From: Flammeovirga sp. OC4
GTDB taxonomy: Bacteria > Bacteroidota > Bacteroidia > Cytophagales > Flammeovirgaceae
Assembly (NCBI RefSeq): GCF_000812565.1
Contig: NZ_JTAM01000018.1
Span: 62,001-126,000 of the forward strand
Reading direction: 5' to 3'
DNA: 64,000 bases
Shown: piece by piece, positions 48,819 to 57,519 of the stretch
Numbering within the stretch: the stretch's first letter is position 1
How the letters are laid out: every line of letters begins with the position of its first letter
Notes under the pieces: generated by a model
Seen by the model: only the letters and a program-made list of their open reading frames with translations
Told to the model about the DNA's origin: nothing
Database searches by the model: none
Translations under genes and position numbers: made by a program

Positions 48819-49130
48819 ATGTCAATCACAAAAAAATTCATCGGAACTTTATTATTAGCTACTAGTTTTTCAGTTGTATCATTTGCCAATGACAACCCTA
48901 TTAAAGAGAAAAATAATATTCGTAAAAATTATAAAACTACGACTGTAACAACAGCAAATATTCAAACAAATAGTGATATGCAAGTTACAGCCAAAAAACG
49001 TAAAGGTGCTTACCACATACAAAACAAAGCAGGAGTTAACACTTTAGCTGAAGCCAATCAGGTAGAGGCAGGGAAACAACTGGAAAGAGGAACAAACGGT
49101 GTTTACCCTTACCAAAAGTGGGCAAAATAA
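48819..49130 (+). CDS. Small secreted protein, tandem paralog 2 (unknown family)
   Basis: The protein has 103 residues and is the closest copy of paralog 1. The signal peptide differs (FIGTLLLATSFSVVSFA), but the mature part shares KEKNNIRKNYKT and the whole C-terminal block, with a Lys-to-Gln change at residue 81. Many differences in the block at DNA level are at third codon positions, a sign of selection on the protein. It begins 62 bp after paralog 1 with the same leader. Its function is unknown. Confidence 0.85.
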   Translation: MSITKKFIGTLLLATSFSVVSFANDNPIKEKNNIRKNYKTTTVTTANIQTNSDMQVTAKKRKGAYHIQNKAGVNTLAEANQVEAGKQLERGTNGVYPYQKWAK

Positions 49131-49195
49131 TAACTGCTTCACATATATATAACCATAACAATTACATATCAATCACACATTAAACATTAATACTT

Positions 49196-49504
49196 ATGTC
49201 ATTCACAAAAAAAATCATCGGCGCTGTTTTATTAGTTGCAAGCTTTTCTGTAGCATCATTTGCAGATAATCCAATTAAAAACAAAAATCAGCTGCGTAAA
49301 GGCTATAAGACTACGACTGTTCAAAAAGCGCGTATTCAAACAAATAGCGACGTGAAAGTAACAGCTAAAAAACGTAAGGGTGCTTACCACATTCAAAACA
49401 AAGCGGGTGTCAATACTTTGGCAGAAGCAAACAAAGTGGAAGCAGGAAAACAACTGGAAAGAGGAACAAACGGTGTTTACCCTTACCAAAAGTGGACAAA
49501 ATAA
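49196..49504 (+). CDS. Small secreted protein, tandem paralog 3 (unknown family)
   Basis: The protein has 102 residues. The signal peptide ends in VASFA, and the mature N-terminal part is the most diverged (NKNQLRKGYKT, VQKARIQT). The C-terminal block is unchanged apart from Ala-to-Thr two residues from the end. A strong terminator starts 25 bp after the stop, so the three genes form one transcription unit. Confidence 0.85.
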   Translation: MSFTKKIIGAVLLVASFSVASFADNPIKNKNQLRKGYKTTTVQKARIQTNSDVKVTAKKRKGAYHIQNKAGVNTLAEANKVEAGKQLERGTNGVYPYQKWTK

Positions 49505-49528
49505 AACTTAACAAGTTTATATATCTGA

Positions 49529-49558
49529 GCATCTATCTGAAAAGATAGATGCTTTTTT
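49529..49558 (+). terminator. Intrinsic terminator after the small-protein cluster
   Basis: A perfect 10-bp stem, 49529-49538 with 49543-49552, has a GAAA tetraloop and a T-run to 49558. It ends the three-gene unit just before the C92 peptidase gene. Confidence 0.92.
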
Positions 49559-49608
49559 GTTATATAGCCTTGAATTTATTCTTTTTGCAAAAAACAATTC
49601 AAAATACC

Positions 49609-50262
49609 ATGATCAGATATTTCTACTCCATCATTGTCTTGATGGCTTTTTTTTCCTGTTCCACTAAAAAAGAACCTCTAAATATTGCTCACCTACAAGA
49701 AGGTGATATCCTATTTCAAGACGTTGATTGTGGTCCCTTTTGTGATGCGATCAACAAAGTAACTTCTGGGGTGAATGGAAAAAACTTCTCTCATTGTGCT
49801 ATAGTCGCTCAAGAGGGTGATTCTCTCTTTATCATTGAAGCAGTGGGCAAAGGTGTTGTTAAAACTTCTTTTGACGATTTTTTTGCGAAACAAACTGGAG
49901 AAGGAGGAACATTGGTGGGGAGAATGAAAGCAGAGTATAGTGATCTTGCACCTAAAGCTGCTAAAAATGCCTTCCAATACCTTGGAAAATCGTATGATGA
50001 AGTTTTTGATATCAAAAACGACAAGTATTATTGTTCTGAATTGATTTATGAGACCTACAAAGAGGCAAATAATGATCAAGAGGTTTTTAAGCTCTACCCT
50101 ATGACTTATAAAGATCCTGACACTAATGAGTTCTTTCCTATATGGGTAGATTACTTTAAAACGTTGGAGTATGAAATACCAGAAGGTGAAGCAGGACTAA
50201 ACCCAGGTGGTGTTTCGAAATCTGCATTTTTAGACATTTACGAAATCAACCTTCTAAATTAA
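49609..50262 (+). CDS. YiiX/YebB-like (C92-type permuted papain-fold) lipoprotein
   Basis: This lipoprotein has 217 residues from the ATG at 49609, chosen because the signal IIVLMAFFSC then sits at the N-terminus and the upstream part of the frame overlaps a terminator. The permuted NlpC/P60-like fold of the YiiX/YaeF group is shown by LQEGDILFQD at the start, the catalytic His in NFSHCAIV and the Cys in KYYCSELIYE. These are cysteine peptidases or amidases/acyltransferases of the envelope with poorly known substrates. It is 12 bp upstream of a small-molecule kinase gene and probably in one operon with it and the phosphatase. Confidence 0.85.
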   Translation: MIRYFYSIIVLMAFFSCSTKKEPLNIAHLQEGDILFQDVDCGPFCDAINKVTSGVNGKNFSHCAIVAQEGDSLFIIEAVGKGVVKTSFDDFFAKQTGEGGTLVGRMKAEYSDLAPKAAKNAFQYLGKSYDEVFDIKNDKYYCSELIYETYKEANNDQEVFKLYPMTYKDPDTNEFFPIWVDYFKTLEYEIPEGEAGLNPGGVSKSAFLDIYEINLLN

Positions 50263-50274
50263 CACAACAACCTT

Positions 50275-51243
50275 ATGGATTTACTATCAAAAATTAAAGC
50301 ACTTATTCATGCTACACATATTGAAGAAGTGGAAATGATTCAACAGCTTTGGAGTGGCTATGGAAGTATTAAAAGGTACAATGTAGAAGGTTGTGAAATG
50401 AATAGTGTTGTAGTGAAACATGTACAACTATCTTCACAAAAAAATCATCCTAGAGGTTGGAACACGAACCTTTCTCACCTTAGGAAAGTAAAGTCTTATG
50501 AAGTGGAGACCTATTGGTATCAGCACTATAGTCATTTATGTGATGATAACATGACTATTCCTAAATGTCTCGCTTTTGATGAGTTCAACGGTGATGTATT
50601 GATCATTATGGAAGACTTGGATCAAATTGGTTTTCCTGAAAGGTTACATCAGGTAGGTTGGACGGAGATTAATGCATGCTTAAAATGGTTAGCTTATTTT
50701 CATGCAAAATTCTTGAATCATCAAACCGAAGGTCTTTGGGAGATTGGCACCTATTGGCACCTTGATACAAGGCCCGATGAATTGGAGGCATTAGAAGACC
50801 TACCTTTAAAAAATACAGCCGAAAAAATAGATCAAACTCTAAATCAAGCGAAATATAAAACCATCGTTCATGGTGATGCTAAACTCGCAAATTTCTGTTT
50901 TTCCGCAGATGGAGAGAATGTTTCAGCCATTGATTTTCAATATATTGGAGGAGGAGTTGGAATGAAGGATCTAATTTACTTTATTGGAAGTTGTATGTCT
51001 GAAGAAGAGTGTGAAAAGTACGAGGCAGATTTTCTAGACATCTACTTTTCAAATTTAAAAGAGGGAATAACTCTCTACCATCCTGAACTTGATGCATCTG
51101 AAGTCATAAAGGAATGGAAAGGTTTATTCAAAGTGGCTTGGACCGACTTTCACCGTTTTCTTAAAGGTTGGAGCCCCGGACATTGGAAAATCAACTCATA
51201 CAGCGAAAAATTATCCCAATCCGTAATTCAACAACTGCAATAA
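50275..51243 (+). CDS. APH/ecdysteroid-kinase-like small-molecule phosphotransferase
   Basis: Protein-kinase-like phosphotransferase of 322 residues of the choline/aminoglycoside kinase group, nearest to the ecdysteroid-kinase-like (EcKL, DUF1679) branch. Catalytic loop IVHGDAKLANFCFS holds the Asp and Asn, and metal-binding AIDFQYIG replaces DFG. The nucleotide-binding lobe has VVVKHVQL and LIIMEDLD. The substrate cannot be told. It lies 12 bp after the C92-type lipoprotein gene and 1 bp before an inositol-monophosphatase-type gene, so a kinase and a phosphatase are co-expressed. Confidence 0.87.
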   Translation: MDLLSKIKALIHATHIEEVEMIQQLWSGYGSIKRYNVEGCEMNSVVVKHVQLSSQKNHPRGWNTNLSHLRKVKSYEVETYWYQHYSHLCDDNMTIPKCLAFDEFNGDVLIIMEDLDQIGFPERLHQVGWTEINACLKWLAYFHAKFLNHQTEGLWEIGTYWHLDTRPDELEALEDLPLKNTAEKIDQTLNQAKYKTIVHGDAKLANFCFSADGENVSAIDFQYIGGGVGMKDLIYFIGSCMSEEECEKYEADFLDIYFSNLKEGITLYHPELDASEVIKEWKGLFKVAWTDFHRFLKGWSPGHWKINSYSEKLSQSVIQQLQ

Positions 51244-51244
51244 A

Positions 51245-52114
51245 ATGGGACTCTCAGAAAAAACTTACAATTTACTTCTTCAAAAAGGTATTGAAGCGGC
51301 AATAGAAGCAGGAAAGCTAATTCTTAATTTTGACAGAAAAGCTCTGAAAGTAAAGAAAAAAGATGAATTTCAAAGTTACGCAACTCAAGTAGTAACAGAA
51401 GTTGATTTTCAAAGCCAAGAGAAAATTTTAGAAATACTTACCCCAACGATCTTAAAATACGATCTTGGTTTGCTTACTGAAGAAAGCCAGGACAATGAAA
51501 GTAGATTAAAAAAAGATTTTTTCTGGTGCATTGACCCTATGGATGGCACCTTATCCTATATAGAAGGTAATGATGGGTTTTCTGTTTCTATTGCTTTGGT
51601 CAATAAAGCTGGAAAAAGTATAATGGGTATTATTTACAACCCCAAAACCGACAATCTATATTATAATTCCTATGACAACAAACTATACAAAAACAACAAA
51701 CCATTTCAGATTCCAATTCGAGATCATGAGCTCACCTTTGTATTTGACAAAGGATTCCTAAAGCACAAAAATTTTGATACAGTATTAGGCTACTTTGAAA
51801 AACTCAATTATCCAAAACCAACGATTGTAGCACATGGAGGTGCCTGTATGAACGCTATTTGGGTATTGGAATCCAATAGTAGAGCGGCCTACTTCAAATT
51901 ACCGAAGAAAACAAAAGGAGGTGGAAGTCTCTGGGACTTTGCCGCTTCAAGTGCTTTATTCGATCGTAAAAAACTATTTTCTTCTGACATTAAAGGGATG
52001 CAACTGAATATGAACAAAGCTTCTTCTTATTTCAATCAAGAAGGAATCATTTATACGAATGACCCCACACTAATGAATGATATTATTCTTCTTCATGAGA
52101 TACTTAGTCATTAA
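51245..52114 (+). CDS. Inositol monophosphatase/CysQ family phosphatase
   Basis: Metal-dependent phosphatase of 289 residues in the IMPase superfamily, which includes inositol monophosphatase and 3'(2'),5'-bisphosphate nucleotidase. Motif 1 is LTEESQ, motif 2 is WCIDPMDGTLSYIEG, and the C-terminal metal Asp lies in GGSLWDFAAS. The substrate could be a sugar phosphate or PAP. Its ATG is 1 bp after the kinase stop. There are lineage differences near the C-terminus, but all metal ligands are present. Confidence 0.9.
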   Translation: MGLSEKTYNLLLQKGIEAAIEAGKLILNFDRKALKVKKKDEFQSYATQVVTEVDFQSQEKILEILTPTILKYDLGLLTEESQDNESRLKKDFFWCIDPMDGTLSYIEGNDGFSVSIALVNKAGKSIMGIIYNPKTDNLYYNSYDNKLYKNNKPFQIPIRDHELTFVFDKGFLKHKNFDTVLGYFEKLNYPKPTIVAHGGACMNAIWVLESNSRAAYFKLPKKTKGGGSLWDFAASSALFDRKKLFSSDIKGMQLNMNKASSYFNQEGIIYTNDPTLMNDIILLHEILSH

Positions 52115-52452
52115 TAATAGAATTTAAGAGCGTCTTCTACTCTCACCCAATAACAACACTAATCACTATTTACAAACCCCTGATAATGTTAAAATTACAC
52201 TTTTTTATTTTGTTAATTTATCATAAATAAAATTGAAGTGCTGAATTTATATTCATTAAATAAAAAACACTCGTTAACAATAACATTACACACGACACTT
52301 CACGTTATTATTATTTTAATAATTATATGACCTAAAATTACAACTTTCGTAAAAACACCATTCAAGTGTACAGTTTTCAACCCTAGTTTATAACAGTGTG
52401 AACGTTTAATTTCGACCCAACAATTTTAACTTCTTTTTTCTTTATTCTTAAA
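52115..52452. other. Intergenic region upstream of the TonB receptor
   Basis: This stretch of 338 bp is very AT-rich and has no gene. It should carry the promoter of the TonB receptor. I see an inverted CGTTAAC...GTTATT-like pair near 52273-52312 but nothing convincing as an operator. Confidence 0.45.
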
Positions 52453-55400
52453 ATGAAAGCTTTTTTAAATCTACTATTTGCTGTACTTTTCAGTAGTACA
52501 ACTTTACTTGCACAAACCACAACATCTTCTATTGGAGGTTTAATCTCTGACGACAATGGTGAAACACTCATTGGTGCTACAATTCAAGCTTTACATACAC
52601 CATCTGGTACAAACTACGGAGTAACAACTCGTGCTGATGGTCGCTACTTTATCCCTGATATGCGTGTGGGTGGCCCATACAAAGTTACCGTTTCGTACGT
52701 AGGCTATGCACCCACCGTTTACAACGATGTTCAGTTATCATTGGGTAAAACCTTTAGACTCGATGTGGTTTTAAAGCCGGAAGCAGAAACTTTAGAGGAA
52801 ATCGAAATTACTGCAACACAAGGCCTTGCTAACTCTGAAGCAACGGGTGCCATGACAAACATCAACGAAACTACACTTAGAGTGATGCCTACAATCAGTA
52901 GATCAGCTCAAGATTTTACTCGTTTGACACCTCAATCTGATGGAAACAGTTTCGGTGGTAGAAACAACCTTTACAATAACTTTTCATTGGATGGGTCTAT
53001 CTTCAACAACTCATTTGGTCTAGATGCTGCAACTCCAGGTGGACAAACAAATTCTCAACCTGTATCATTAGATGCAATTGAGCAAGTTCAAGTTTCTTTA
53101 GCTCCATATGATGTTCGTCAAAGTGGTTTTACAGGTGCTGGCGTTAATGCAGTGACAAAATCGGGTACTAACGAGTTTAAAGGTACTGCATATACCTACT
53201 TTAGAAACAACAGTATGATTGGTGACAAAGTAGATGGAAATGAGATTACTAATCCAGACCTTTCATACAACCAAAGTGGTTTTAGTATTGGAGGTCCCAT
53301 TTTAAAGAATAAATTATTCTTCTTTGCGAATGCGGAGTTCACAAGAAGATCTGATCCTGCGACAACTTATAGAGCAGCAAAATCTGAACAAGAAGCACAA
53401 GATGCCTTAGATGGCAAAATAAGTGGTGTTTCTAGAGTATTAGAACAAGATTTGGTAGATGTAAGTAACATGCTTAGAGATCAGTATGGTTATGAAACTG
53501 GTCCCTTCCAAGACTATAACCTCGACACTTACAATGATAAGTTTTTGGCTAAAATTGATTGGAATATTAATGAGTCACACACCTTCTCATTCCGTTACAA
53601 CCATATGACTTCGTGGAGAGATAACTTACCTCACCCGATTGCCATTGCCCCATCTTCTCGTGTACCTTCTGTAAATACTATGCAATATCAAAATGCTGGT
53701 TATAGAATCCACAACAATTTTGATTCATTTATGGCAGAATTAAATAGCCGTTTTGGTAATCAATATTCAAATAAAGTACAAATTGGTTTTACAGCTTTCA
53801 AAGACGAAAGAACATTACCCAATGCAATGCCTTTCCCAATGGTTGACCTCACAAAAGGGGGTACAACCTATGCTTCATTTGGCTCTGAACAGTTCTCTGT
53901 AGAAAACAAATTAGATCAAAATGTCTTCCAATTTACAGATAACTTTACCATCTACAAGAATAATCACACGATCACTTTAGGTACTAATTTTGAATACTTT
54001 GGTTTCAAAAATGCCTTCAACTTACAACGCTATGGTTATCCATTCTTTGGTGGTTATGAATACACAAATGCGACAGCTCTACAAGGTGATTTAGATACGT
54101 ATTTTGGTGGCTTCGGTGGATATGATGGCTACAGAGATGCAGTAACTTCTGCCCCTGTAAAATCGGTTGATGTTAATGTGGCTCAATTCTCATTGTATGC
54201 TCAAGATGAATGGAATGTCAATGACAACTTTACATTGACATATGGCTTGAGAATGGACATGCCAATTTATCTGACTGATGTTCAACCCAACCAACAAATC
54301 GCTGATTTTGAAGGATGGAGAGACCAAGATGACCAAGCGGCTAGAGTAGATGTCACTCAACTTCCATCAAATAAACCAATGTGGTCACCAAGAGTAGGTT
54401 TCAATTATAATGTAAATGGCGAAAACACTACACAATTGAGAGGTGGTACTGGCCTTTTCACGGGTCGTATTCCATTTGTATGGATTTCCAACCAAGCCGC
54501 CAATTCACAATTTGACCCCTTCTATACTTTCCAAATCAACGGAACCACTGAAGACTTCAGATTCCCACAAGTCTGGAGAACAAACTTTGCTATTGACCAT
54601 GAATTACCTGGTGGTATTATTGGTACTTTTGAAGCGATATATACAAAAGATATGCACGCTGTTCAACACGTCAATTATAATATGGTGACCAACCGTGAAA
54701 GAGCTACAGGTGCTGATAACAGAGAAATCTATCCTACTTCAGGTCCTCGTATCAAGCCTTTATGGGATAATGAGGTGAGTGGCCCAGAAAGTTCATTCTT
54801 AGATGCTGGTATGATCATGTTGGATAACACTGATCAAGGTTATCAATATAGCCTTACTGCTCAACTGAAAAAACAATTCAAATCAGGTCTTTCATTAATG
54901 GCCGCCTATACTTTCTCTGAGGCGAAAGATGTAACGTCTAACCCTGGGGAGATTGCAGCAGATGCTTACCAAAGAAATGCAGTGGTCGGTAATCCTAATA
55001 CACCTGGTTTAGCATTTTCTCAATTTGGCTTAAAACATAGAATCATTGGTTCATTAGCCTACGCTATTAATTATGGACGTAAGAAGAACTTCGGAACTTC
55101 AATTGCTTTCTTTATGGAGGCTGCCCAAGGCAATAGATTCTCATATACGTATGCTGGTGATATGAATAGAGATGGAATCGTTGGTAACGACCTTATTTAT
55201 ATCCCTGCAGATGCTTCTGAAATCAAATTAGTCAATATTGTTGATGGTAATGGAAATGTAGTGAAGTCGGCAGAACAACAATGGACAGAATTAGAAGCTT
55301 ATATTAATCAAGATGATTACCTGAGTAGTCGTAAAGGTCAATACGCCGAAAGAAATGGTGGTATTTCTCCTTGGTATACTCAAATTGACATGAAGATCCT

Positions 55401-55668
55401 TCAAGATTTTAATATCATGGCAGGTGGAAAGAAAAACACCCTTCAAGTCTCATTTGATATTCAGAACCTAGGTAACTTGATTAGCTCATCTTGGGGTGTT
55501 CGTCAAAATGTGGCAAATGATAGATTTATCGACTTCATTGGCTATGATTCAGGCGATGCTAACTTGCCTACCTATCAGTTCTCTGGTGGTAATACATCCT
55601 TTGTAAACAATACTTCATTAGATTCTAGATGGAGAATGCAAATTGGTTTAAGATATATCTTTAACTAA
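52453..55668 (+). CDS. TonB-dependent receptor, Oar-like, with carboxypeptidase-regulatory-like domain
   Basis: This outer-membrane transporter has 1071 residues. The signal peptide ends in LLAQT. A CarboxypepD_reg-like domain (about 25-115: SSIGGLISDDNGETLIGATIQ) leads into a plug domain (VSLAPYDVRQSGFTGAGVNAVTKSGTN) and a large barrel ending in an aromatic strand, WRMQIGLRYIFN. The plug phrasing is that of Oar-type (OmpA-related) receptors rather than SusC: no SusD gene follows and the SusC signature is absent. Oar proteins are linked to peptide/protein uptake or secretion, so it is probably not the sugar importer of the galactan locus. It stands alone, with a terminator downstream. Confidence 0.92.
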   Translation: MKAFLNLLFAVLFSSTTLLAQTTTSSIGGLISDDNGETLIGATIQALHTPSGTNYGVTTRADGRYFIPDMRVGGPYKVTVSYVGYAPTVYNDVQLSLGKTFRLDVVLKPEAETLEEIEITATQGLANSEATGAMTNINETTLRVMPTISRSAQDFTRLTPQSDGNSFGGRNNLYNNFSLDGSIFNNSFGLDAATPGGQTNSQPVSLDAIEQVQVSLAPYDVRQSGFTGAGVNAVTKSGTNEFKGTAYTYFRNNSMIGDKVDGNEITNPDLSYNQSGFSIGGPILKNKLFFFANAEFTRRSDPATTYRAAKSEQEAQDALDGKISGVSRVLEQDLVDVSNMLRDQYGYETGPFQDYNLDTYNDKFLAKIDWNINESHTFSFRYNHMTSWRDNLPHPIAIAPSSRVPSVNTMQYQNAGYRIHNNFDSFMAELNSRFGNQYSNKVQIGFTAFKDERTLPNAMPFPMVDLTKGGTTYASFGSEQFSVENKLDQNVFQFTDNFTIYKNNHTITLGTNFEYFGFKNAFNLQRYGYPFFGGYEYTNATALQGDLDTYFGGFGGYDGYRDAVTSAPVKSVDVNVAQFSLYAQDEWNVNDNFTLTYGLRMDMPIYLTDVQPNQQIADFEGWRDQDDQAARVDVTQLPSNKPMWSPRVGFNYNVNGENTTQLRGGTGLFTGRIPFVWISNQAANSQFDPFYTFQINGTTEDFRFPQVWRTNFAIDHELPGGIIGTFEAIYTKDMHAVQHVNYNMVTNRERATGADNREIYPTSGPRIKPLWDNEVSGPESSFLDAGMIMLDNTDQGYQYSLTAQLKKQFKSGLSLMAAYTFSEAKDVTSNPGEIAADAYQRNAVVGNPNTPGLAFSQFGLKHRIIGSLAYAINYGRKKNFGTSIAFFMEAAQGNRFSYTYAGDMNRDGIVGNDLIYIPADASEIKLVNIVDGNGNVVKSAEQQWTELEAYINQDDYLSSRKGQYAERNGGISPWYTQIDMKILQDFNIMAGGKKNTLQVSFDIQNLGNLISSSWGVRQNVANDRFIDFIGYDSGDANLPTYQFSGGNTSFVNNTSLDSRWRMQIGLRYIFN

Positions 55669-55746
55669 AATCTAATGAATTACTCACCACAAAAAAATGT
55701 TGAGTAATTCATTAAATAAATATTAGAATTAGAAAATCAGAATTAA

Positions 55747-55777
55747 AAAACCCCATATGCACTACATATGGGGTTTT
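55747..55777. terminator. Bidirectional terminator after the TonB receptor
   Basis: CCCCATATG at 55751-55759 pairs with CATATGGGG at 55765-55773, flanked by A4 and T4. It serves the TonB receptor (plus) and the SRPBCC gene (minus). Confidence 0.9.
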
Positions 55778-55824
55778 GATTTGATAATGAATAAATACTA
55801 CTGTTCAATCTTTATATGTTTATG

Positions 55825-56421
55825 TTATAAACTACTTACATCGTATTTTTGTTTTAAATGCTCAATGTTTTTATGGTTCACATTTTCGCCCGTAAGCACA
55901 TAATGCTGAATACCCACTAAGTAGTCTTTCAAATCATCTTTCATAAATGGCCTCATTACATCTCCCAAGAAGAAAGGTGTTGTTTCATATTGAAATGAAA
56001 AAATGAGCTCACATGTATTCGCATCCTTTGGGATCAACTTATATTCTGCAAAGGATTCATTTTCTTTTAATGGTGTACCATGAACATGAAATACTTTCAC
56101 TCTAAAAGAGTAATCGTCTGGTTGAAAATCAACTTGCTTTTCATGAATATATGATGTCCCTTCGTGGTTAAAATTACATACTCTTTCTGCTCCTTCACCT
56201 GATTTTTCAGTACCATTGATCAAAGAAGAACTTACAATGTTTGGGTTCGTTTTGGCTATTCCTCCAAAATCTTCTCCGACAACTGCCCATACTTTATCTA
56301 CCCTTGCAGGAATATATTGTCTAATTGTAATTTTATTTGTGCGCTGTCTCGTAAAAATAAATGAAGTCAGACCAGTAAGAATAATAATCGATGTGATAAA
56401 TAATAGATATTTCTTCTTCAT
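55825..56421 (-). CDS. Membrane-anchored SRPBCC (START-like) domain protein
   Basis: The protein has 198 residues. One N-terminal helix (YLLFITSIIILTGLTSFIF) is followed by a SRPBCC/polyketide-cyclase-like domain: IRQYIPARVDKVWAVVGEDFGG, where W and the loop mark the fold, GAERVCNF, and the long C-terminal helix RPFMKDDLKDYLVGIQHYV. Such domains bind hydrophobic ligands; no catalytic residue is evident. It is a single gene, convergent with the TonB receptor. Confidence 0.8.
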   Translation of the reverse strand: MKKKYLLFITSIIILTGLTSFIFTRQRTNKITIRQYIPARVDKVWAVVGEDFGGIAKTNPNIVSSSLINGTEKSGEGAERVCNFNHEGTSYIHEKQVDFQPDDYSFRVKVFHVHGTPLKENESFAEYKLIPKDANTCELIFSFQYETTPFFLGDVMRPFMKDDLKDYLVGIQHYVLTGENVNHKNIEHLKQKYDVSSL

Positions 56422-56655
56422 GATTTTGATGTTTTTAGATTAATTCAATTTCCTAATACAAATATCAATTTATCTTAAAAAATACAGTTGGCAATTTGGC
56501 CTAAACAGTTGGTCAAATAACCCAAACCGTTAATCAAAAAAGCTTAACAATGTAGTACCACCACTTCAACTCTCTGTTTACCAATCATTAAGAGAAATAA
56601 ATTGACATTTAGTTTAATATTAATCATATTTATATAAACCTAATATTTGTACGTC

Positions 56656-56940
56656 ATGAAAAGCATAAAAGATTACATACTAAATTTCATTATTGGTGTA
56701 TTTCCCTTTTTAGCATTGGCTTATCACCTCTTTTTTGTGCATCAAGCTTATAAGATAAAGGGCTTACTCGTTGCAGTATTCTCATTTTTCACACCTCTAA
56801 TTAGTGATACATTCTGGTTTTTCTATACCATGCAACTCAATGGCTTCAGATTAAGCCACACAATAGGAATTGTAGGTATTTTCGCTGGAATTCTTTGGTA
56901 TTACTGGGGTAAAGATGAAGTTCCTCAACATCATTCATAG
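56656..56940 (+). CDS. Small hydrophobic membrane protein, unknown
   Basis: This protein of 94 residues from the ATG at 56656 has about three membrane helices: ILNFIIGVFPFLALAYHLFFV, GLLVAVFSFFTPLISDTFWFFY and HTIGIVGIFAGILWYYW. A TTG three codons upstream is a less likely start. I do not recognise a family. A bidirectional terminator follows directly. The membrane-helix pattern supports a real gene, but the call is tentative. Confidence 0.6.
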   Translation: MKSIKDYILNFIIGVFPFLALAYHLFFVHQAYKIKGLLVAVFSFFTPLISDTFWFFYTMQLNGFRLSHTIGIVGIFAGILWYYWGKDEVPQHHS

Positions 56941-56964
56941 TACTACGTATTGAAATGAAACAGC

Positions 56965-57001
56965 AAACCCTCAGAAGTTCTTTAATTCCTTCTGAGGGTT
57001 T
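56965..57001. terminator. Bidirectional terminator
   Basis: Arms 56965-56977 and 56989-57001 pair perfectly (13 bp) between two convergent small membrane-protein genes. A T-rich run follows on the plus strand (TTTATTTATTT). Confidence 0.9.
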
Positions 57002-57036
57002 ATTTATTTCATCAATACTGTACATTAATATGGACA

Positions 57037-57450
57037 CTATAGTTTGTCGATGATGTTCTCCATTAATAACAATTGTAGCTCTTGTACTTCTTTTCTGTTG
57101 TACTCTTTGATTGCAATTGATATGGTCTCTCCATTCTTCAATTTAATCAAAAGTGTATCTTTCTGGAGAATACAAGAATTGAGCGTATTAAACCTAAGTT
57201 TTAGACCTTTATTATTCCCAAGTTTTAAAAAAATCTGCTTCGTATTCCACTCCACATAATCCTTGAACCACCAAACCCTACTTTGGTATACTAACAATAT
57301 TACAAAGCCTCCTATTATAAAAGTATTTTCAAGAAATTCAGAGATTCCAAAGTTGTCAGAAAAACTCCCAATTGCAACCAATAAAAAACTTATACTTAAT
57401 ACAATTTTCTCCACAAAAGGTGGAATATTATAAATCCTTATTTTCTTCAT
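57037..57450 (-). CDS. Small membrane protein with PH-like cytoplasmic domain, unknown
   Basis: The protein has 137 residues. Two helices (IVLSISFLLVAIGSFS and TFIIGGFVILLVYQS) are followed by a beta-rich tail (EWNTKQIFLKLGNNKGLKLRF, LLIKLKNGETISIAI) and a final helix, the pattern of bacterial PH-like membrane proteins. No function is known. Its start overlaps the area just past the rpoA terminator, so it is transcribed separately from rpoA or by read-through. Confidence 0.65.
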   Translation of the reverse strand: MKKIRIYNIPPFVEKIVLSISFLLVAIGSFSDNFGISEFLENTFIIGGFVILLVYQSRVWWFKDYVEWNTKQIFLKLGNNKGLKLRFNTLNSCILQKDTLLIKLKNGETISIAIKEYNRKEVQELQLLLMENIIDKL

Positions 57451-57466
57451 CCTTTAAAAATAAAAA

Positions 57467-57495
57467 AAGCTGACAAGTTATGCACTCATCAGCTT
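57467..57495 (-). terminator. Intrinsic terminator after rpoA
   Basis: AAGCTGA at 57467-57473 pairs with TCAGCTT at 57489-57495. On the minus strand a T-run follows. It lies 25 bp past the rpoA stop codon, where rplQ would usually be. Confidence 0.75.
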
Positions 57496-57519
57496 CATAT
57501 ATTATAATAAGATTATTTC

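Larger units (their letters stand above)
48411..49195 (+). repeat. Three copies of a repeated 5' leader ahead of the small-protein genes
   Basis: Each of the three genes is preceded by nearly the same AT-rich leader. The first 34 bases are identical before copies 1 and 2 (48411-48444 and 48785-48818), and shortened by 2 bp with one substitution before copy 3 (49164-49195). Copies 1 and 3 also share TATATATAACCATAACAA further upstream. The leaders end in TACTTATG at the start codon. They may give each gene its own translation or promoter signal, or simply record recent duplication. Confidence 0.8.

Noticed and set aside
48411-49504. CRISPR array or simple tandem repeat
   Set aside because: The repeat unit is about 370 bp and coding, with signal peptides and synonymous changes. 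This is gene duplication.
52453-55668. SusC-type glycan importer belonging to a polysaccharide utilisation locus
   Set aside because: No SusD follows, the SusC signature is missing, and the plug wording is Oar-like. The gene is also 5 kb away from the sugar genes and on the other strand.
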